Assembly: GCA_947034885.2 (NCBI GenBank)
Contig: OX344749.2
Location: 18,429,501-18,493,500 of the forward strand
Reading direction: 5' to 3'
Length of the DNA: 64,000 bases
Source of the DNA: Thuidium tamariscinum
Lineage: Eukaryota > Streptophyta > Bryopsida > Hypnales > Thuidiaceae
Made by a program: the position numbers and the translations under genes. This document shows, piece by piece, positions 10,701 to 22,367 of the stretch. A model generated the notes under the pieces. It searched no databases. It saw only the letters and a list, made by a program, of their open reading frames with translations, and was not told the DNA's origin. Positions within the stretch are counted from its first letter, which is position 1. Each line of letters opens with the position of its first letter.

Positions 10701-12310
10701 AGGAGGAGAAGGACAAGGAGAAGGAGAAAGGTAAAGGAAAGAAGAAGGAAGAAGGAAGTGGCATTCCAACGTCGTCTATAGTGGATGAGGGCTCCCAGAT
10801 GCAGGGTGCATCACAAGGTGGGTTGAAGAGGAAGTCTGTACTTCCAGACTTCTCGGAGGAAGTTATAACACAAGGTACACAAGTCATTGCTCTTGGAGAT
10901 GACGATGATGTCACCTCAGAGGAATTGCTTCTTGATGTCTCAATTTCAGAGGTGGTGGACAACGAAGGAGTCCGGGGACCAAACCCTTATACAGAGGTCA
11001 TGGATTTTCTACAAAAGGTAATATTCTTCTTTCTCTTAGCAATGGAGATTGTTATTTGATTAACAAAGCGCTTATTTTCTGAACTTGTTCTTGGAAATAC
11101 TCATGTATTGAAGAAATGTTCTTGCAGATGGTCGTAGGTAAGGCCAGGGTATATGATGGGGTCGTCAATCGACAGCCAGGATTTGATCTCATGATCTTTG
11201 ACTGCCAGGAGAACCTCCCAGTGCCAGAGATAGGGGGGTCGAAGCACATTCCTTATTGGAACGCAGATAAGGACTACTTTACAATTTTCCAGGCTTTCAA
11301 CTTTGCACACAAACATTTGCATGACGATGGGTGCCTTGTAGTGTTTCATTCTTGGGGCCAGGACTCCTTGGAAACCATTGCAGGACTTCTTCAGGAGTAT
11401 CCAAACATCAAGAAGAAGAAGGACTGGATGGGCATGAATCGGATGCACCTTACATCGGCAGTTCACCCCGACCAAACGGTAAGACTCTATCATTTCATTA
11501 TAATAATTTAATATATTTGAATTTGTTGCTTTTTATTGTTTTCTAATCTCATGTGAGTTTTGATTATGCCTGCAGACATTGAAGTTTGGCATCACCCTTT
11601 TTGTCAAATATCTGGGAGCCAAGGGGAAATCGAACTTTGAATTCAGGCGCTCTCAGACCATGCTGAAGGCAAAGGTATGCCTTCGGCGTGATGACTTGCT
11701 CATGAACTACACCACGGAGGACACGATGTTGGTGAATGATATGGATCAAATGGCGTGGCGAGGAGCTCGAGAGAAGGACCCGCGCTTCATTCAATTCATC
11801 ATTGAGGGCACCACGGATGAAGGGGACATTGTGGTAGACTACACGGCCTCTACAGGTGAATTCTTGTTCTACAACTTTTGCACAATGAAATTATTTTTAT
11901 AGAAGATCATTATGCAGATGATGTAAATTATGGTTTTTGGCAGGTGCATCCATTACTGCTTGCTGTGCTACCGGGAGGCATATTGTAGCGTTGGAGGAAG
12001 ATAAGAGGATTTTCCAGCATGTCCTCTTGCCAATGAAGAAGTCTGCTTCTCCAGTGACCGCAGATCCAAGTGTGGAGGAGCCCACAGTTGTGTTATCACA
12101 AGACCAAGAGGCCATGGTGATAGTACCTCGAAAATTTGTTCGGCGCCCTAAACCTAGTAAGTAAGTTTTTCCTAAATTCAATTTTCTCAAATTCTTGATT
12201 TAATTTATGTTTCATACATCTAACAATGTTTCCATTGAATTTACAGCAACGAGGGAGTGATCGCACAGGACCAAGTAAAGAAGAGACGAAGACTCATTTT
12301 GAGCCCATAG
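7717..12310 (+). CDS. ParB-like domain / beta-class DNA-methyltransferase-like fusion protein
   Basis: Splice model, all GT-AG and in frame: 7717-8393, 8520-8712, 8820-9014, 9101-9316, 9454-9689, 10300-11017, 11128-11478, 11576-11855, 11944-12160, 12247-12310; about 1048 aa. Residues 82-210 look like a ParB/sulfiredoxin-fold domain: LQIPLCRMV, MVRPTLSCDLELLEHEFAKGYL, then VCDGNHRLLSW (DGNHR at 177-181). Residues 592-658 are a K/E-rich charged helix, followed by an acidic linker. Residues 746-1000 resemble the N6_N4_Mtase (PF01555) beta-class order: motif IV position FDLMIFDCQE (764-773), then GDIVVDYTASTGASITACCATGRHIVALEED (about 946-976), matching the usual GD-VLDPF-GSGTT-A---GR--IGIE in layout. 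The catalytic DPPY/SPPY is replaced by DCQE and DPFxGSG by DYTASTG, so methyl transfer may be lost. Likely nuclear by composition. The ATG directly follows an acceptor-like TATTGCAG, so the true start may lie further upstream. Function is inferred from motifs only. Confidence 0.65.
9819..9896. repeat. Palindrome P7, 78 bp, in the intron between exons 5 and 6
   Basis: Arms pair about 9857.5: TAGGGGGGTCC... with ...GGACCCCCCTA, and the centre TAGCTCGGATCCGAGCTA is an exact 18-base palindrome. Arm sequence (CATCCTCCTCGACA) is unrelated to P5/P6 yet self-complementary with few mismatches. Confidence 0.8.
10058..10135. repeat. Palindrome P8, 78 bp, in the same intron
   Basis: Same length and same 18-base centre as P7, core 10091-10102, 239 bp from P7. 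Both P7 and P8 are followed by CTAGTTCTTGxCCCTTGCAGA, so the two are copies of a larger duplicated unit of about 239 bp. Confidence 0.8.
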
Positions 12311-12508
12311 AAGCCATTCGATCTTCCAGTCTATGCAGAGCAGCTAGCATCAGCGTTTGCGGAGTTTGGAACTTCCAAACCCAAATCCCGTAAACCTTCG
12401 TACGCTCTAAATGTCTTAGAATTCATAGATGGATCAGCATTGGAAGGTAGAGAGACTTCTGACTTTTCTAGTGATAGGGACTCTGCAGCGGAGTCTACTG
12501 CATATTAG
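12311..12508 (+). other. In-frame open extension after the ParB-like gene's stop
   Basis: Directly after TAG 12308-12310 the same frame stays open for 65 codons to TAG 12506-12508. The peptide is of mixed composition (begins KPFDLPVYAEQLAS, ends DSAAESTAY) and looks coding, unlike random AT-rich sequence. Either the gene recently gained a stop, the stop is bypassed by splicing or read-through, or this is chance. Confidence 0.4.
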
Positions 12509-12607
12509 ACTCATGAGATTGACGTATCTCATAAGTCAAATCAGTATGTTTGGATTTTTATTATGATTGGATTTGTGTGCTTTATGGCTATATGTTGAGT
12601 GATTTTC

Positions 12608-13200
12608 ATATCCTTCAAAGTTAGCATCAAAAAAATAATATTCATATCCTTCAAAGTTAGCATCCAACAAAATGGGGATTTAAATAAATATTGACCTTCT
12701 TTAAAGTCTCTATGCAATTAATGGGGAGTGAAATAGCTAATCACCTTGTACATTGTCTTCATTAAAAAAAATGGGGAGTCAAATCCCTAGAACCTCGTCC
12801 TACATCTACATCCCAAAAAGGTGAACTCCAAGAAATATTCACCTCTTGGAATATCTTTAAAAAAAAATGGGGAGTGAAATAAATATAAACCTCCTACATT
12901 GTCTTCATGCCAAAAAAATTGGGAGTGAAATATATATTTACCTCCTTCCATACTTCCGTCCCAAAAAATGGGCATTGAAATAGACATTCACCTCGTAGAA
13001 AATCTTCGTCAAAAAAAATGGGGAAAGAAAAAAATATTCACCTTCTAGAATGTCTCTACCAAACGAGATGGGGACTGAAATCAATATTGACTTCCTACAA
13101 TGTCTCTGACCAAAAAAATGGGGAATGAAATAAATATTCACTTCTTATAAGGTCTCCGTCTTCAATAATGGGTGAGTGAATACAATATTTCATGTTTCTC
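12608..13200. repeat. Minisatellite, about 51-bp period, about 11 diverged copies
   Basis: From about 12660 the motif AAAAATGGGGAGTGAAATAA, then ATATTCACCTC, then a T/C-rich TCTCCGTC-like tail recurs every 48-52 bases to about 13195. Copies differ at many positions, so the array is old. Just before it, TTCATATCCTTCAAAGTTAG is directly repeated (12608 and 12644). Confidence 0.75.
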
Positions 13201-13379
13201 GAAATACAGTATACTTCCAAGAAATAAATGGTGAAGAATGGAAACAAACGTATGATCCTAAGGCTACTCAATTTTTTTCATCCAAAATTTGGAAATACAA
13301 GCTATTTTGATGAACCCCAAATTTTTAGATAAGAATTTCTAACCCTAAACCCTAACAATCCAAAAACAGTATAGATTTT

Positions 13380-13530
13380 TCAAAACCACGGTCATAGGTA
13401 AATCCACGGTTACAGATCCTCATCCACTTTTTTGGAAAAAAAATCCACTTTTTTGGCAAAAAAAAGTTCTTGCTCACAGGCTCACAGACTCACAGGCTCA
13501 CGCTCCTAGGCTCACACGCTAGCAACCCTG
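13380..13530. repeat. Solo end of a hAT/MULE-like element
   Basis: Contains ACCACGGTCATAGGTAAATC and an array of GCTCACAGG repeats ending in GCTAGCAACCCTG, the same order as the right end of the element at 43332-44779 (subterminal TAATAGG/CCACGG repeats, GCTCACAGG repeats, AGCAACCCTG end). No matching left end is visible nearby. Confidence 0.5.
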
Positions 13531-13795
13531 CACCCAAAAGCGCCTTGTTCCTAAAAGCACCATCTACAGTGCACATACATTTCCGAAATCAGTCATGTTC
13601 ACAGATTGTAGATGGCGCTTTCAGAAACAGACTTTGATTGTTAATAACTTTTGCATACGGTATCCAAATCCTGCGTTCTTTGGTGCGTTGGAACATGCTT
13701 TCACTTGCCAACAATACTACATAAAAATTTGAACTCATTGATAGCAAGAACTAGGCTCAGTATGAATAAGTGGCGCTTTTAGGTGTACCTACCTT
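13531..13795. mobile_element. MITE family M1, copy A
   Basis: About 265 bp. The right end GGTGTACCTACCT is followed by TA. The left end starts at CACCCAAAAGCGCC and lacks the first AGGTAGGTA bases, where the hAT/MULE-like end abuts. It includes the family's internal segments (CACCATCTACAGTGCACATA, AATAACTTTTGCATACGGTA). Confidence 0.75.
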
Positions 13796-14942
13796 AGATA
13801 TACTATATTCCACATCACTTGAATGGTTCATAGGATTTCTTGCTTCTCCCTAAAAACATTGCAAAAAATCTTTGACTATCTTCTCAAAGCTTTTGCTCCT
13901 TCACTTCTTATGAAATTTTTACTCTTTCTTCTTTCACCATAATTTTTTCATCTCTATTCAAAATGCAGATGAAATTGCCAAATTTGGATGAAAAAGTGCA
14001 TGAACATGATTGAAAAGTATTTTTTGGTTCAAAAGATGAATGGATGTACAAATACAATGTTTCTCCAAAATTGAAGCAATCACCATCTGGACACTTTCTA
14101 AAAAAAAGGGGGGGCCTGCCTGATACATACAGAATGAGTACTTTCCTACAGGCCTTTGTTCTTTGACATCAAAGCCACTAGCAGCTAAGATCGAAACAAT
14201 TGTGCTTCAAACAAACCTAATCTGTTTCGGACCAAGTAAACCTGGAACCCTATTGATAGCAAACATCAATGATAAAATGTTGCTTCACGAACTAGGCTAT
14301 ACCTTGGCTCTCTCTAGTTGTCATGCTCCAAAAAAAGAGCTATGCTCTACTAATACAAATAGAAGGCTCTTAAATGGAGCAGGTTCTAAAATGGTGCTCT
14401 ACCTTAAATGTACATTATCTGTACATGTTGCTTTTTCATAGCTTTCAATAGTGTACTGCTAGTGTACATTTTAGCTAGGGCTCCACTTTAGAGCCCTATG
14501 CTCTTTCAACTTCAAAATTTGATAACTAATTCCACAAAGCTCCAAAAAATATGAAACAACTTGGGTTACATATCAATTCCACTTGTCTCTCCAGGAAAGT
14601 ACACTGAAAAATATTTCAAGATGTTTCACCTCCCCAAAATTCAGTTTCAGCCCTTAATGGGCGATTAATGAGCCTTCTACCTTACAAACAGAATGTCTTC
14701 CTCGGTATGAATCATGTGCCACGCCCATCAGCAACTAATTAATGGATACTTTGTGGAGACAAAAACTTACTCTTCCATTTCCAGCAGTTTGAACCGTAAC
14801 TTTCATCTTGCAAATGGTCCTTTATTTCTTTGGCCTTGCCATCTCGCTTTACCTTCTTCAAAAGGTGCACACTTTCGTCTCGTTCTTCTTGCTCCTTGGA
14901 CACGCCTGTCTTCTTTCACAACTTGGCCTGCATCATTCCTAA
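13796..14942. other. Spacer with dispersed repeats
   Basis: No gene. 13945-14125 is a diverged copy of a repeat also at 53610-53790 (shared AAATTTGGATGAAAAAG and CAAAAGATGAATG). 14505-14650 belongs to a repeat family also at 20750-20945, 21485-21625 and 34477-34620 (CAACTAATTCCACAA, then TGCCAATTCCATTTTTC-like). Confidence 0.5.
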
Positions 14943-15669
14943 GTGATTGCACGAAACACTTGTACTATTTTCTGTCACACATCTCATGTTGATCTGTTTT
15001 TTTGACCATAACTTTTGCATTTTCGCTCCAAATGACTCAAGATTTTTAGAGAAGGTACTCATAACTATCATACAAGTTGCGTAATTTTTTCATAATTTTT
15101 AAAAATAGTTTGATATTAAAATAGTACTAGTGATGAAATGTCACAAATGACAATTTGGAGGTTTTTAGTACTAAGGAGTACCTTTTATTAATGATTTTAG
15201 GATGAAATCTGGATGAGATGGTCTTCTATTAAACTTCTAGCTCTCTAAAGAAGTATTTTTGAAAATAGTTAATTTTATATGGTGTGGAAGTCTACAAAGT
15301 GAGCTTCTTTCTTCTTGTATTTTGAAACATATAAAATATTATTTTGGTGGGTTTTTTGGTGAATGATCATCTCCATAAAGTTTTTGAAAATGGCCACTTT
15401 TTATTTTTTGTATTTACTTATTTTTACTATTTTTCCCTAATTAAAACATGAAGATATGTATTTTCTTGAAATTTTGCACTTTTCAAGTTCTCCTACTTAG
15501 AGAATTTTTCCATACAATTCCTTCCGTGGGTACCTTCATTTTAAAGGTGTATACATAAGTCATTATTCTTAAAATTTAAAATTAATTTTTTAATTTAATA
15601 GTACTCGAGAAAAAGTCAGGAATATTGTTGCAAAACACACCAAATAGTATAGGTGTTTCATGCAATCAC
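14943..15669. mobile_element. Terminal-inverted-repeat element family M2, copy A
   Basis: Ends GTGATTGCACGAAACACTTG and, inverted, TTTCATGCAATCAC; the next bases (TACTATTT) also pair. 727 bp, AT-rich, no transposase. No clear target-site duplication seen. Related to 19115-20182. Confidence 0.55.
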
Positions 15670-16006
15670 CCTCCTTGCCTCTAACTTATGCGAGCTACGG
15701 TGTCATTGCTTGTCTGTCTGTCTTCTTTGGTCTGGCTGTTGGTGTTTTCCTCTCGGATGTGTCGATTTGTCATCTCTTTCTATTGCTTGAAACTGAAGGT
15801 TCCTTCCTCTGGAACATCGGCATTAGTACTATGGCTAGTTGTTGTGCTTGATGTGCCGAGGTTAACTCAATCCTCGTGTTCCAGAAGAGTGTGTTCCTCT
15901 TTTTGTTTTTCTGGAGGAAGCCATACTTGCATGAGGTGTTTAATTCAACGCTTGTGAAGGATCATAAAACAAATGATATGATTCGTTGTTGTCAAAGGTT
16001 TTCAAC
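15670..16006. other. Spacer, nothing recognised
   Basis: Two overlapping ORFs of 60-90 codons lie here but have no recognisable motif and no splice context; I do not call a gene. Confidence 0.4.
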
Positions 16007-16283
16007 TAAGGTAGGTACACCCAAAAGCGTTAGTTTTTCATACTGTGCCTAGTTCCTGTTATTAGCTAGTTCAAATTTTTATGCAGTCTTGTGGGAGAGT
16101 GAAAGCATGTTCCAATGCACCAAAGAATGCAAGATTTGGATACCATATGCAAAAGTTATTAACGGTCAAAGTCTGTTTCTGAAAGCGCCATCTACAGTCT
16201 GTGAACATGACTGATTTTGGAAATGTATGTGCACTGTAGATGGTGCTTTTAGGAACAGGGCGCTTTTGGGTGTACCTACCTTA
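16007..16283. mobile_element. MITE family M1, copy B (inverted)
   Basis: Complete copy: TA|AGGTAGGTACACCCAAAAGC ... CGCTTTTGGGTGTACCTACCT|TA, with TA on both sides as expected for Tc1/mariner-type insertion. The body is the reverse complement of copy A with few differences. Confidence 0.85.
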
Positions 16284-19114
16284 GTGCTATCTAACGAAAC
16301 ATCCCACTCCACACAAGTGATTTATCCTATGAAATTGACCAAGAATAGGCATCATTTTGACAACAACTCCATCAATCTAAGGTCAGGATCTCAAAAGCAT
16401 GGACTGACACAACATGGAAAGACCAAAGAAAGAAACGCATGAATTGTCTATTAAGTCGCATTGATCAAGACTATGTGTGATAAAAAAAATCGTGCATAGT
16501 CATACATTTGAACATCACATGAACAAACAACAAACTCTGAAACTTATAGTTAGATTTTCACAATCAAGTTAGTAAGACATAATCCTAACACATGTATAAT
16601 TCAACAAATTCAGTTTATGCAATGCAGAAAAATATCGTAAGTCAGAATACATGGTTCCAAAAATACCAACACCTACAATAAAGTTTTTAAATTTAAAATA
16701 AAGTCACAACACAGCATAAACATCATACTCATTTCCTTTATCCACTAACCATCTCGAAGTCACCACATCAAGTAGAAGATGGCATCCTCCTACGTATCAT
16801 AGTCATAGTCAATCCAATGTACACCTCTAGTTGACAAACTACTTCCCTGATAAGACGCTAATGATTGAGAGGCAAACCTTCCTTGTTCTCAATATTTGTC
16901 TTCACATTTTCAGAGCTCTCAACTTGATCTTCTTAGATAAGGCCTTTACAAAAATCTACATGTCTATCCGAGAATGAAGCACAAAATTAAGAGCTCTGAA
17001 ATAGAAATTCGCCCGGGTAGAGTACAAATAGAGTATGTTAGAGGCCCAACACCCAACTTCACTCACAAATTTCTTGTAGGAGCACAGATCCCTTGAATCA
17101 ACTTTTGATTGTAGGATTGTCTAGCACACTTGTAGGTATCCGCATTGTTTAAAAATTTCAACTCAAAAAGATAGGTTCATGAGTTATCAAATGATGATTG
17201 TACAACAATGTCCCTCAGAATACGTGCAAGTGACTCTTGTATGCCATTTGATCACCATCCTAAAGAGATTAACCTTGAAACACCTAAAGTTTATAAGTGT
17301 GGTCTAACATCAAAGTCTTGTACTAACCTTAAAACCTTGAATGCTTCATTTTGCCATTGAAAAATGAGTGGAATTTTTATTTTTTATTTTTCAAAGATTA
17401 GGTTAGATGTCTTCTCTAAGGTTTGAAAATTCAATTTATTTTTGTCAAAATTTGAAATTACTATTAATTTTGAAAAAAAAGCAAAAAAAATTTCATATCA
17501 AATACAATGTATTCTTGAAAATTTTGAAATTTTTTCCATAAATGTACATTATTCTTAGAATATCATGGTATAAAAGTTTTCCGTATTATTCTAAAATAAA
17601 TAAATTAGTACTATAGGGTTACATGCACCCTAATTAAGTTCAATTTTGATTAAAGTATTGAATTTTAGAAACATTTCAAATTTTCATATTAGCATAGAAC
17701 TAAGACTTCACAAGCTTTAGCTCAATAGTTGGTCTCAAATTTAAAAAGTACCATTTCTATGATTTAATTTGAAGTTTAGAAGGGAAAGAAAAAGCACAAT
17801 GAATTTCCAAATACACTACATCGTGTCTATATTTGGAAATCATTGAATCAACATTTTTCTCAAAATATTGCTATCTCCATTCATTGAGTTTCTAATGCCT
17901 ACATTTGTATACTACTTCTAATGAGTCCAAGAAAATTTGGATGAAGAACAATTTTTTATCATCTCCTATTTGTCAAACTATTCATCCAAAGGATATTCTT
18001 TTGTCCTTGCCACCAATATAGAATCAAGTCACATAAAATATATACAATCAAACCATGGTAATGAATGCTTTTGAATGCTTTTGGTTCACCAAGTGACAAT
18101 TCTTTGAAAATTCCATAACATTGTTGGTTCCTTTGTAAAGAAATATCAATATTATTTAGAAAAAGGGGAGGTATTTTCTAAAAAATATTTGAGTGTTTTT
18201 GTTTTTTGAGGTGTAGAAAATCACAGAAGTCATATGATGAGATTCCAGAAGTTCCACATGAAATTCACACCCCTGGCTAGTACTTCCTTTAAAAAAGCAC
18301 CATTTCAATTTTCCCTTTCCATACGCCAGAGTTGAACTGAAATGGAGGCTAAAGGATCTCCGTCATTATCATTCTGATAAAACTTACACAAAAGGCACTG
18401 TGGACTGGAAATGGAATAGGAATGGGCTTGTCCCATTTTTATTTATTTATTTGTACAAAATGCCATTTCCTAATCATAGCTTGTCCCATTTGTTAAAAAG
18501 AATAAAAATAAAAAATAAAATAAGTGGACTAGGAAGCCAACATCATATGCAAAGTTAAAGAATGGTTTGTAACATTTTAGTAAAATTTTACTTAAAGATT
18601 CTTCAAAGGTCATTACTTAAAAGACTATACTACTAAGACTATACTTAAAACACCCCTTTGATTCTCTTGTAGTGATTGGTTCAAAAAAATTCAAAAACAT
18701 TTATTAGGAGTCAAAGCATTGAAAAAGATCTTTGCTTTCCACCCCTAATTTTGAGGATGAATAGTTGTATTTATGTTCTACATAGAGAGATTCCTTCTCA
18801 TTCATCGATGTAAAAATGGCTTTCATGTTGTTTATGAGTTAAATATAATATATCTTATGTGTGTGTGTGTGTTGTAAATCTATCCTTGATGACTTTACTT
18901 ACTGTAACTTACATTATTTATGAAAATATATTTTACTATAGAGTGTTGAATATCTTAATGTTTTGTAAAAATTCAAGTAGATGGGATCTTGGAACATGTG
19001 ATATTTAAATTACTTCAATTATAAAAAAATATCTCTTGAAATATATAGATTACAAATCAAAGATTTTGAAATTGATTACCTTGTTAATTATTTCCAAAGT
19101 TTATTCATTTGGGG
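16284..19114. other. Long AT-rich spacer
   Basis: No gene, RNA gene or clear element seen. A (GT)n tract of about 14 bases is near 18860. 18690-18805 resembles 34695-34815 (GAGTCAAAGCATTGAAAAAGA / CCACCCC...GAGGATGAA), a further dispersed repeat. Confidence 0.5.
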
Positions 19115-20182
19115 GCGATTGCACGAAACACCTGTACTATTTGTTGCATTCTTTTTTGACCTCTTAAACAAGGCTCTAACTTTTGAATTATAAACTCAAT
19201 GCAAAAAACAAAAAATTGATTTCTAGATATCTTGATTGCAATTGATGTCCTTATTTTTCAGAAATTTTAAAAATTCATTTCATATTTAAAAGTCAATTTT
19301 GTTAATTTGTCATACTTTGTAGTTTAGGGGGTTTTAGTACTATTTTGAACCCCCAAAAATGAATTTTGAGGTGAAATTTGGAGAAGATGATCTAATAATA
19401 TACTTATAGCTATTGAAGAAAGGAATTTTCAAAATAGTTAATTTTATGTGGTATAGAAATCTACAAAGAGACCCTTATACTGCTTGCTTTTTGAAACATA
19501 TGAAACCTTATTTTGGTGGGGTTTTTTTTCAAATCTCACCACCAATAAGTATTCTAAAATGAAATTTTTTAGATTTTCTGAGATTAATTTTTCCTATTTT
19601 TTACAAATTAAAATGTCAAAGTTGTATTTTCTTCATTAGAATTCTAGACATAGAATTCTGGTGAAGAAAATAGATACTTCAATGTTTTAATAATTAAAAA
19701 ATAGGATTGATTTTTTTTAAAACAATTAAAATTATATCATTTTAGAAGAATTTTTGGTGATGAGATTTGAACAAAAAACCACCAAAATAATGTTTCATAT
19801 GTTTCAAAAAGCAAGCAACATAAAGGTCTCTTTGTGGACTTCTATACCACATAAAATTAACTATTTAAGAAATTCCTTTTGTCATTAGCTATAAGTATAT
19901 TATGAGATCATCCTTTCTAAATTTCACCTCAAAATTAGTTTTTTTGGGTTCAGAATAGTACTAAAAAACCCTAAATTGGAATTTGTAACAAAACATTGGG
20001 GCTGATAAAAAATAGTGAAATATTTTTGAAAAATATTCAAAAATTTAAAAGATATATAATAATTATAAATATGTTGCCTGTAAATTTTGAGTTATTTAGA
20101 GCCAAAATGCAAAAGTTATGACCAAAAAACTATTCAGCATAAACTGTGTGACAAAAATAGTACAAGTGTTGCGTACAATGAC
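19115..20182. mobile_element. Palindromic element family M2, copy B
   Basis: About 1068 bp. The two halves are inverted copies over most of their length: for example ATTTTGAGGTGAAATTTGGA and CTACAAAGAGACCCTTAT on the left against their complements near 19910 and 19830. Ends match those of copy A (GATTGCACGAAACACCTGTA). The centre near 19650 has TTTTCTTCA...TGAAGAAAA. No coding capacity. Confidence 0.65.
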
Positions 20183-22150
20183 CTTTGTATATTTTGTTGC
20201 TTGAAGCCAAAAAGGAATTGTATTCATTAAAATTCACAACCAATTAAAAAATTTAATTGAAAAAGGAGGAGCTAAAAAATAACAATCATTTATTAGTTCA
20301 ATGTTTATGAAAACTGATCCATTGTTCAAGTCTATAGACAACAAGTAGGACCTAAGGAAAGCTCAATCTCTAGAGGAGACCAAGTTGGCTTTTGTGTAAC
20401 TAGTATAATTGACCAATATTCCAAGGAACTTTGACTCATTTGAAGGGGGTTGCAAAAATTATAATCATTTTTTTCTACATCATCACCAACATAGGGATCT
20501 AGTTTGTTTTACAAATAGCTTCTTTGCAACTATCTTAGCCTATTGGTGTAAAGAATTTATAGTCAATGTAGACTACCAAGTTGGGGTGCAATGCAATACA
20601 AACATGGCAATTCTCAAGAAGATTTGCTACTGTTTGCCTAAAAGGATCTATCTTTTAGAATTAATGTGCTTAATCACTATGTTGAGCTACCCAAAATCTC
20701 TATGTTGCTAAAGAATACAACTTGATCCTTTAGGGGTTAATTTAACTAAGTGCTTTCAGTGACCATTGCATTTCAACTTAAAAAATTTGCAACTAATTCC
20801 ACAATGATCCTCCAAAAATGAAATGACTTACATTAGGTGCCAATTTCATTTTTATTCCTATTAAAATTTCCTGAAAATTTCTTCAAAAAGTTTAGTCTCT
20901 CCCAAATGTAATCACTTCTTCAAAGGTTGCAAACTTCCTTATGCCTAACCCAAATGAATTAGGTAATCTTTGAGCCGCCAGGAAGCAATGAGTGGGTTAC
21001 AAGACATAATTAGCTCTATCTACAAATGAAAATTCTCAAGTTTGTTGCCTTTGTGGATGAATATTGTGTGATTAGGAACAAAATATCCTGCTCGTAAAAC
21101 ACAGTTGAGCAGACCGATGTACACAATTAGATTTAGTGGGGGTTTTTTTCAGCGATTTGGTGCAAAATTGCACCAAATTATTTGGCCTAGCACCAAGCCT
21201 ATAGAAATTTTTTTTTGGATGAAATCACCAATTAACTTCAAAATTAAAAAAAAATAATGGATGAAATCGCCAAACAATGGATGAAGATAGATATGTATTA
21301 TGTACTAATATGATGTTTTAATCCAATATATGAATGAATGTTGAGATTTGGAGCTCCACAATAAAGTGAAGTAAGGTAGGGGGTTGTAATTGCAACCCTG
21401 TCTCTAAAAAAAATCTGGTAGATTTTGCCTCTAACATTTACCAGAAGTGTACATTTCAGGAGGGGGTCACTTTTAGAAACCAATGTGTTTTCAACTTCAA
21501 AAATTCATAACTAACTCCATGAAGGTCCAAAAAACATGAAACGACTTGAGTTAGATGCCAATTCCATTTTTCTTACCATGAAAATTTACTAAAAATTGTT
21601 CTAAGGAGTTTAGCTTCCCCAAAATGCAAATCAGCTGGTAAAGGTCGCTTTTACAGCTCCCTACTTTATCTCCACCTTGGCACTTCATAAGAAATGAAAA
21701 ACAAGAACGGCGTGACCAAGAAGCTCTGTCTTAGGTGAACAATAGTATTAGTTTTATTCCTAGAAAATATTAAAAGACTACACAGAGGGGAAATCAAATC
21801 AAATTATTAAAATGAAATAAATAGTGAACTCAATGAAGTTTGCCTAGGCAACCCTCCTTAGTTGGCCAAGGGTCCACCTAGGTCCTAGGTAGCCTCCACC
21901 CCTTGACCAATTAGGGTCCACCTAGGCGATGCCTTGAGAAAATGTTTTATCCGTTCAATGTGAATAGGGTTATACATAAGATTTGGAAATAAAGATCAAA
22001 AACCCACCAAGTCGATGCCATGGACTCTGTCCATAAGGACAGAGCCAAAAAACCACTGACCAGAGCTACACGGACACACCAAGTCTCTTTGCACGAGGGA
22101 CCTGTTTCAGTGGACCCCATTTTTTATTTTTTATTTTTCGGTAGAAATGA
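20183..22150. other. AT-rich spacer with dispersed repeats
   Basis: Holds two copies (20750-20945 and 21485-21625) of the dispersed family also seen at 14505 and 34477. 21840-21940 has a CCTAGG-rich local palindrome. Small ORFs are not supported. Confidence 0.45.
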
Positions 22151-22367
22151 GTGAAACGGAAATGGATCCCACTTTCATGTGGTGAGTAAACTATGGTCGT
22201 TCATGCATTCGCGCGCTGCACGTGCAGGACGTGCTCTAGCCTCTCCATGTGTACGTCCTCGATGAATCTCCTGCAAGTTTTGTTCCACTGCTTTCGCAGA
22301 GCTCGATCGAAACGGGACGACAATCGCTACTATAGTAGCTGGTGAAAGCAAGGCTGTACGTGAAAAG

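Noticed and set aside
13341-13356. Telomere-like CCCTAAACCCTAA stretch (also near 25978 and 38153)
   Set aside because: Only about two units each; common telo-box-like motif in plant introns and spacers, no evidence of an interstitial telomere array.
15660-15957. Possible membrane protein ORFs
   Set aside because: Hydrophobic by chance in T-rich sequence, starts inside a MITE terminus, and no splice or homologous support.
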